64,000 bases of DNA, taken from Actinopolyspora alba. Its GTDB lineage: Bacteria > Actinomycetota > Actinomycetes > Mycobacteriales > Pseudonocardiaceae. The notes under the pieces are model-generated. The model was given only the letters and a program-made list of their open reading frames with translations. It did not search any database and was not told the DNA's origin. Both the position numbers and the translations under genes were made by a program. The stretch is taken from contig NZ_FOMZ01000010.1 in assembly GCF_900112765.1 (NCBI RefSeq), forward strand, positions 175,088 to 239,087, given 5' to 3'. Below, piece after piece: positions 60,151 through 64,000 of this stretch. How positions within the stretch are numbered: the stretch's first letter is position 1; each line of letters opens with the position of its first letter.

Positions 60151-61611
60151 CTAGTTCCGTTTCTCGTGTTCGTAGCGCTGTTTGCGGTCGTGCCGGATCT
60201 GTTGGGCGAGGGCTTCGGCGAGTTCGGTTTCCTCGGGGGAGTCGTGGCCGACGTGGGTCATGGCCCAGTGATTGACCACGGTGATGTCGTCGTCGTCCAC
60301 GCCGAGCTCGTCGAGCACCTGGTGGTGCCGGTACTGGCGCCGGTCATCACGGATGCGCTGGAACGTGGTGGAGTAGTGCTGGGACTTGCTCAGGAAGTGC
60401 CCGCGGAAGGCGAGCATGTGCGCCCAGCGGCGCAGGTTGAGATGCTCCAACGGCCCGGCGAGGGATCCGCTTCCGCCGCAGGACTGGCAGGTGTCCCGCT
60501 GTTGGCAGGGGCAGCCGTCGGGGGTGTGCTCGCCGTGCGGGTGGCAGTCCGAACACCGTTGGGGTGCCCCGAGGTTCCAGGCGGTTTGGATGATCCGCCG
60601 GTGATGCGGATTGATGTCGAGTAAGTCGAGGTGGCCTTGTGACCGGATGGGCTTGTCCACGGCCTCACTCGTGGAGGTGCCTTTGGTGGCGTATTTGGCC
60701 ACGTAGGACGCGAGCCGGTCGTCGGTGATCTCGCCGTGCTCGTTTTCCACCCGCGAGGCGTTGGCCGCCTTAATGGGGCGCACGTCGATCTGCTCACCCC
60801 ATCCGAGTTGACGGGGGTTGCCGTCCCGGTCGCACGCGGTGACCGAGACCGCCCGAGACGCCGTGCGAACAGCGTGGTCGAGGAGCTCGCTAGTGGCCCA
60901 GGCCGGGGGTGGGTCGGCCGGTCCCTCGGGGCCGTCGAGGCGGATCACCGCGTGGAAGTGGATGATGCCGCGCCGTTGGTATTCGGCGACTTTGGCGTAC
61001 GACAGGCGCACGTGGTCGCCGATCTCGCGCACCCGCAGCCCGACCAGCCCGGCGAGGTGGCGCAGTAGGTAGGTGCGAAACCGGCTCCACAGCACCCCGG
61101 CGTGGGCTTGCCAGAGCACATGGCCGGTGTAGTCGTACGAGTCGGGGTCGAGGGGCTGTCCGCGTGCCGGATCGTGCTCGTGATGAAACGACCCGCACCC
61201 GCACGGCATCGTCTTACCCGTGGTGGGGCTCACGCGTCGGTTGTGGACGGGTCCGAACGAGGGTGCGGTGAGGGTGACGAACAGCCGTGGTGTCTCGGCC
61301 ACGGTCTCGGGGACGTCTTTGGAGCCGCCGGAGAGGCCCGCGCGGAGCAGGTGGAACGCGTCGGCGGCGTACCGATCGGAGCAGGCCGGACAGACGGCTT
61401 CGCGCCGGTTGCCGCAGGGGCTCATGATCGCGCCCGTGCGGGAGGCCAATTCCGCCCCGCTGTGAGCATCCTGGATGGCCCATCGGCCGGACAGGTGTAC
61501 CGGGCGGGTGCAGCCGGCCACCGAGCGGACCTTGGCCTTCCACGCGTCGAAGTCGGTGGCCTGTATCCGGCGGGTAAGCCGATCCACCGTGGGGTCAACC
61601 GCAAGAACCAT
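60151..61611 (-). CDS. repSA: replication initiator, RepSA family
   Basis: The 486-residue protein starts MVLAVDPTVDRLTRRIQATD with SD AAAGGGGA. Zinc-binding Cys sets (SPCGNRREAVCPACSDRYA; RCSDCHPHGEHTPDGCPCQQ; CQSCGGSG) accompany a rolling-circle Rep core with YQRRGIIHFHAVIRLDGPEG (H-x-H metal motif) and LASYVAKYATKGT (catalytic Tyr/Lys helix). It matches pSAM2-type initiators that nick a double-stranded origin in the element. The origin itself is not recognised. Confidence 0.92.
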   Translation of the reverse strand: MVLAVDPTVDRLTRRIQATDFDAWKAKVRSVAGCTRPVHLSGRWAIQDAHSGAELASRTGAIMSPCGNRREAVCPACSDRYAADAFHLLRAGLSGGSKDVPETVAETPRLFVTLTAPSFGPVHNRRVSPTTGKTMPCGCGSFHHEHDPARGQPLDPDSYDYTGHVLWQAHAGVLWSRFRTYLLRHLAGLVGLRVREIGDHVRLSYAKVAEYQRRGIIHFHAVIRLDGPEGPADPPPAWATSELLDHAVRTASRAVSVTACDRDGNPRQLGWGEQIDVRPIKAANASRVENEHGEITDDRLASYVAKYATKGTSTSEAVDKPIRSQGHLDLLDINPHHRRIIQTAWNLGAPQRCSDCHPHGEHTPDGCPCQQRDTCQSCGGSGSLAGPLEHLNLRRWAHMLAFRGHFLSKSQHYSTTFQRIRDDRRQYRHHQVLDELGVDDDDITVVNHWAMTHVGHDSPEETELAEALAQQIRHDRKQRYEHEKRN

Positions 61612-61635
61612 GTTTTCCCCTTTCGGGCGGGAACA

Positions 61636-61683
61636 AAAAGGGCGGAAACCCCAGGACAGCAAGGCCGCACCGGGGTTTCCGCC
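61636..61683 (-). terminator. intrinsic terminator between DUF2637 gene and repSA
   Basis: A perfect 12-bp stem (GGCGGAAACCCC / GGGGTTTCCGCC) with a 19-nt loop is followed on the minus strand by TTTTT (61640-61636). It separates the tra/spd transcript from repSA. Confidence 0.75.
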
Positions 61684-61704
61684 GAGAAGTGAGCAGTCGA
61701 ACGA

Positions 61705-62670
61705 TCAGGACACGGGGTGCCCGTTCGTGACGCGATGCCCGTTGGTGTCCGGTACCGCGAGTTCGTCGGCCAGCTGTGTCGCCAACGTTTCGGGCAGTTT
61801 GAGCAGCCGCTGAATGTCGGCCGCGGTCAATGACCGGCCGGAGCGATACGCCTCGTTCCGGGCGTCGGTGAGCTTGTCCACCACGTGCTCCGGTAGCCGC
61901 ATCGATGAGGGCCGCACCCGCCCCAACACCGCCGAGTCGCCAGCGGCCGGTTCGGTCTCGCCGGAGATCTCCGTGAATTCCTCCGTGGTTTCCGTGGTGT
62001 CCGCCCCGGAATCGGGGGAAACAGCCGCGGACTGGACCGGCTCCGTTTCGGACTCGGTAGAAATGGCAGGGGCCGGCATCGGGGTATCCGAGGGAGGCTC
62101 GGCCGGGGTGTGCTGGTCGGCGAGTCCGGCCAGTTCGGGGACGGGGATGCTGGTGATCTGGGTGCGGAAGGCGGTGGTGGTGCCGGAGCGGTCGGCCAGC
62201 CATCGCAGCAGCAGCAACCCGGGGCGCAGTCGGAAGGCGGTGCGTCCGTGGCGGGCTTCGTAGTCGGCCCGCAACTCGGCCAGGACCACGTCGAACACGG
62301 CCACCGCCGCCACGGGCAGCCCGGCCGCGACCAGCCGGGTGTCCAGGCTGGGTTGGTGAATCCAGTTGATCCACGCACTGACCGTGGTGAAGGCCCACAT
62401 CAGCACCCGCCCCCGCAGAGCGGATCGCCCGTTGATCGAGGCGCGGTAGGTCATCAGGGTGCAGGCGAAGGCGGCCCCGTCGAAGGTGGCCGGCAGCAGC
62501 CAGGCGGTCCAGAAGCCGAAGCCGGCCATCGCCGTGTGCCCGTACTGATGCAGCCCCACGAACGAGGCCGCCCAGCCCATCACCGCCGCCATCGCGACGA
62601 TCACCAGCGACACCGGGGCCAACCAGCGATGCGCCCGACTCAACCGCACCCCACTATCGGGAGTGGTCAT
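61705..62670 (-). CDS. DUF2637 membrane protein, SpdB-like
   Basis: The 321-residue protein has four transmembrane helices in residues 15-130 (LAPVSLVIVAMAAVMGWAAS; FGFWTAWLLPATFDGAAFAC; VLMWAFTTVSAWINWIHQPS; VAAGLPVAAVAVFDVVLAEL), typical of DUF2637. A long acidic linker leads to a C-terminal helix-turn-helix-like tail (AYRSGRSLTAADIQRLLKLP). Relatives in AICEs are thought to act in intramycelial plasmid spread. Confidence 0.88.
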   Translation of the reverse strand: MTTPDSGVRLSRAHRWLAPVSLVIVAMAAVMGWAASFVGLHQYGHTAMAGFGFWTAWLLPATFDGAAFACTLMTYRASINGRSALRGRVLMWAFTTVSAWINWIHQPSLDTRLVAAGLPVAAVAVFDVVLAELRADYEARHGRTAFRLRPGLLLLRWLADRSGTTTAFRTQITSIPVPELAGLADQHTPAEPPSDTPMPAPAISTESETEPVQSAAVSPDSGADTTETTEEFTEISGETEPAAGDSAVLGRVRPSSMRLPEHVVDKLTDARNEAYRSGRSLTAADIQRLLKLPETLATQLADELAVPDTNGHRVTNGHPVS

Positions 62671-62683
62671 CAGCAGCCCCCTG

Positions 62684-62869
62684 CTATTCGCTGTCGCCGG
62701 GCGAGAACAGGGCCAGCACCCCGCGCACCAGCAGCACCAGCACCAGGCCGAGCCCGATCGACCAAGCAGGCCCGGCGAAGGCCCACAACAGCGCCAGCAC
62801 GGCGAGGACGAGCAGGGTGGCCGCGAGCAGCCCGAAGAGACTACGGCCGGTGAGGTGGAACAAGATCAT
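62684..62869 (-). CDS. small two-helix membrane protein of the AICE
   Basis: The 61-residue protein is almost entirely hydrophobic: SLFGLLAATLLVLAVLALLW and SIGLGLVLVLLVRGVLALFS. Its ATG overlaps the stop of the upstream GGDEF gene (ATGA). Probably another spread or transfer accessory protein; family not recognised. Confidence 0.75.
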   Translation of the reverse strand: MILFHLTGRSLFGLLAATLLVLAVLALLWAFAGPAWSIGLGLVLVLLVRGVLALFSPGDSE

Positions 62870-63456
62870 GACGTGACCGCCTTTCGGTGAGTGGGTTCAC
62901 TCCGCCCCTGAGGGGAGCGGCTGGGTTTGGTGGCATACATGCGTTGGTCGGCCAGGGCGAGCAGGTCGGACAGCGAGCCGTCTTCGGTGGTGGCTGCGCC
63001 GACCGAGAGGGACAGGTGGATGGTGTGTCCGGCGATGGCCCGGGGTCCGCGGATGGTTCGGCGGATCTGTTCCGCTCGTGTTTCGGTCACGTCGCCCGCG
63101 TCGGGTCGGGTGAGGAGTACGGCCAGTTCGTCGCCGTGCAGCCGTACGGGGAGTTCGCCGGGGCCGGTGGCCGCGTGGAGTTCGGCCGCGATGGTGGTCA
63201 GCACTTGGTCGCCGGTGCGGTGCCCGTGGGTGTCGTTGACCTGTTTGAACTGGTCCACGTCGAGCAGCAGCAGCCCGAGCGGAGTGCCCGTGCGGCGGCG
63301 TAACCACCGAGCCCGGTGGAAGGTGCGGTGCATTCGGGCGCGGTTGGCCAGCCCGGTCAGCGGGTCGGTGTGCAGCCGGCGCCACAACCGGTGCGCCCAC
63401 AGCCCCGTGGTTGTGGTGGACAGGGTGGTGCCTGCCAGGGCGAGTTCTGCCAACAT
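62866..63456 (-). CDS. GGDEF-domain protein carried by the AICE
   Basis: The 196-residue protein starts MLAELALAGTTLSTTTTGLW (SD GGAGG) with one short membrane helix. The GGDEF domain follows directly: RLHTDPLTGLANRARMHRTF, LGLLLLDVDQFKQVNDTHGH, active-site loop LPVRLHGDELAVLLTRPDAG, LSVGAATTEDGSLSDLLALA and DQRMYATKPSRS. The active site is H-G-D-E-L instead of G-G-D-E-F, so catalysis is doubtful; it may bind GTP or c-di-GMP, or be weakly active. Placed between tra and spd genes. Confidence 0.85.
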   Translation of the reverse strand: MLAELALAGTTLSTTTTGLWAHRLWRRLHTDPLTGLANRARMHRTFHRARWLRRRTGTPLGLLLLDVDQFKQVNDTHGHRTGDQVLTTIAAELHAATGPGELPVRLHGDELAVLLTRPDAGDVTETRAEQIRRTIRGPRAIAGHTIHLSLSVGAATTEDGSLSDLLALADQRMYATKPSRSPQGRSEPTHRKAVTS

Positions 63457-63480
63457 GAAACCTGCCTCCAAGAGAGGTAA

Positions 63481-63521
63481 GGCCCCGCTCCTGAAACTCT
63501 TGCCGGAGAGGGAGCGGGGCC
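63481..63521 (-). terminator. hairpin after the transfer gene
   Basis: A perfect 11-bp stem (GGCCCCGCTCC / GGAGCGGGGCC) with a 19-nt loop lies 19 nt past the tra stop. Its design is very like the terminator at 61.64 kb. Confidence 0.65.
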
Positions 63522-63539
63522 GCTTACAGCGTTGGGGGA

Positions 63540-64000
63540 TTACGCGGCGTCGAAGCCTTCTTCGTCGTCTTCGTCTTCCCCGTCGTCGATGACCTCGATG
63601 TGTTCCACGTCGTCGGTGTTGGGGGAGTCCGCGGGTTCGTTCTCGTCGGCCTCGGTGCTGTTGTCCCTGTTGGGGAAGTCGAGGACGGTGGCGTCGTGGC
63701 TGGTGGCGAACCGGACCAGTTCGGTGATGTCGTCGTCACCGGTGTAGGCCGCCCGCACCCGCAGGGGTTCGCGGGAGCCCTCGGTTTTGACGTAGGCCAC
63801 GCCGGGCATGTAGTCGGGGATCTGGTCGGCGAACGCGCCCCGCTCGCGCACCCCTTCGCCCAAGGCCATGTCCACGTAGGAGGCCTCTTCCAGCCGCAGC
63901 GCGATTTTGGTGGGAAACAGCCCCCGCATGGGAACGACCTCTTTGATGGGCTCCTGCGTCGCGGCCACCACCCGGCCGCCGACCGCCCGGTACTGGGTCA
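63540..64000 (-). CDS. tra: FtsK/SpoIIIE-type conjugal transfer protein, C-terminal part
   Basis: Only the last 153 residues or so lie in the window. TQYRAVGGRVVAATQEPIKE, VVPMRGLFPTKIALRLEEAS and VDMALGEGVRERGAFADQIP are the C-terminal motor region of AICE TraB/TraSA translocases, which pump double-stranded DNA between hyphae. An acidic tail (DDGEDEDDEEGFDAA) ends the protein. The gene continues beyond position 64000. Confidence 0.88.
   Translation of the reverse strand, partial: TQYRAVGGRVVAATQEPIKEVVPMRGLFPTKIALRLEEASYVDMALGEGVRERGAFADQIPDYMPGVAYVKTEGSREPLRVRAAYTGDDDITELVRFATSHDATVLDFPNRDNSTEADENEPADSPNTDDVEHIEVIDDGEDEDDEEGFDAA

Larger units (their letters stand above)
58677..64000. mobile_element. 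actinomycete integrative conjugative element (AICE), left part
   Basis: Integrase, excisionase, RepSA-type initiator, DUF2637/SpdB-like protein and an FtsK/SpoIIIE-type transfer protein, all on the minus strand, give the pSAM2-like order int-xis-rep-spd-tra. The element begins at tRNA-Arg and continues beyond the window, so the other att copy is not visible. Cargo between spd and tra: a small membrane protein and a GGDEF-like protein. Confidence 0.88.

Overview
The window is high-GC actinomycete chromosome, most likely from the Pseudonocardiales (Actinopolyspora/Saccharopolyspora type). Support comes from GTG/TTG starts, many leaderless genes, a mycothiol-type enzyme, the SepX/Glp division block, XRE-DUF397 pairs, a Pmt mannosyltransferase and a pSAM2-like integrative element. 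Genus is inference only. No rRNA was seen; there are two tRNAs.

Layout. 0-3.3 kb: a likely RiPP locus (26-codon precursor candidate, hairpin, B12-type radical SAM maturase cut by the window edge) and a family 2 glycosyltransferase. 3.4-8.5 kb: secreted GH18 chitinase with a DasR-type operator, upp, and rsmI/pmt divergent from overlapping leaderless promoters. 8.5-12.3 kb: ABC exporter divergent from a DesKR-like two-component system. 12.3-15.9 kb: lysine 6-aminotransferase and a Tat-exported neutral ceramidase. 16-19.8 kb: accessory island with three overlapping unknown genes, an XRE/DUF397 pair, a small orphan type I-E CRISPR array and a decayed copy of two of the unknown genes. 19.8-25 kb: complete D-galactonate (DeLey-Doudoroff) catabolism locus dgoD/dgoR-lactonase-dgoK-dgoA. 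25-33.3 kb: MFS exporter with LysR regulator, EphD-like hydrolase-SDR fusion, SHOCT protein, DinB-fold mycothiol enzyme, RNA 2'-phosphotransferase, catalase. 33.8-37.6 kb: tightly overlapping vanX-alr-ddl-acyltransferase operon. 38-45 kb: conserved division/folate/chaperone block (tRNA-Ala, sepX, rimJ, glp, galU, folate cyclo-ligase, CIRCE-controlled ruc, SAF protein). 45-52.4 kb: mprA-mprB-pepD-moaB stress block with deoR-galT inside it. 52.6-58.5 kb: bluB, a GGDEF protein, a GT-B-like gene with a frame-shifting heptanucleotide repeat behind its start codon, and a STAND/NLR-type ATPase with an amyloid-like N-terminal motif. 58.7-64 kb: integrative conjugative element (AICE) at tRNA-Arg, cut by the window end.

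Three patterns cross the window. First, a TANNNT -10 box lies 6-7 nt before the start codon of at least eight genes, predicting leaderless transcripts. Second, an intergenic palindrome (arms like GGCGATTTC/GAAATCGCC around TCGC) occurs about 13 times, and two clusters also share their spacer sequence. Third, four-base ATGA/GTGA overlaps couple most operons.

The strongest candidates for new biology are the short-precursor RiPP locus, the heptanucleotide contingency switch at 55.03 kb, and the D-alanine operon pairing a VanX-type dipeptidase with its own racemase, ligase and membrane acyltransferase.
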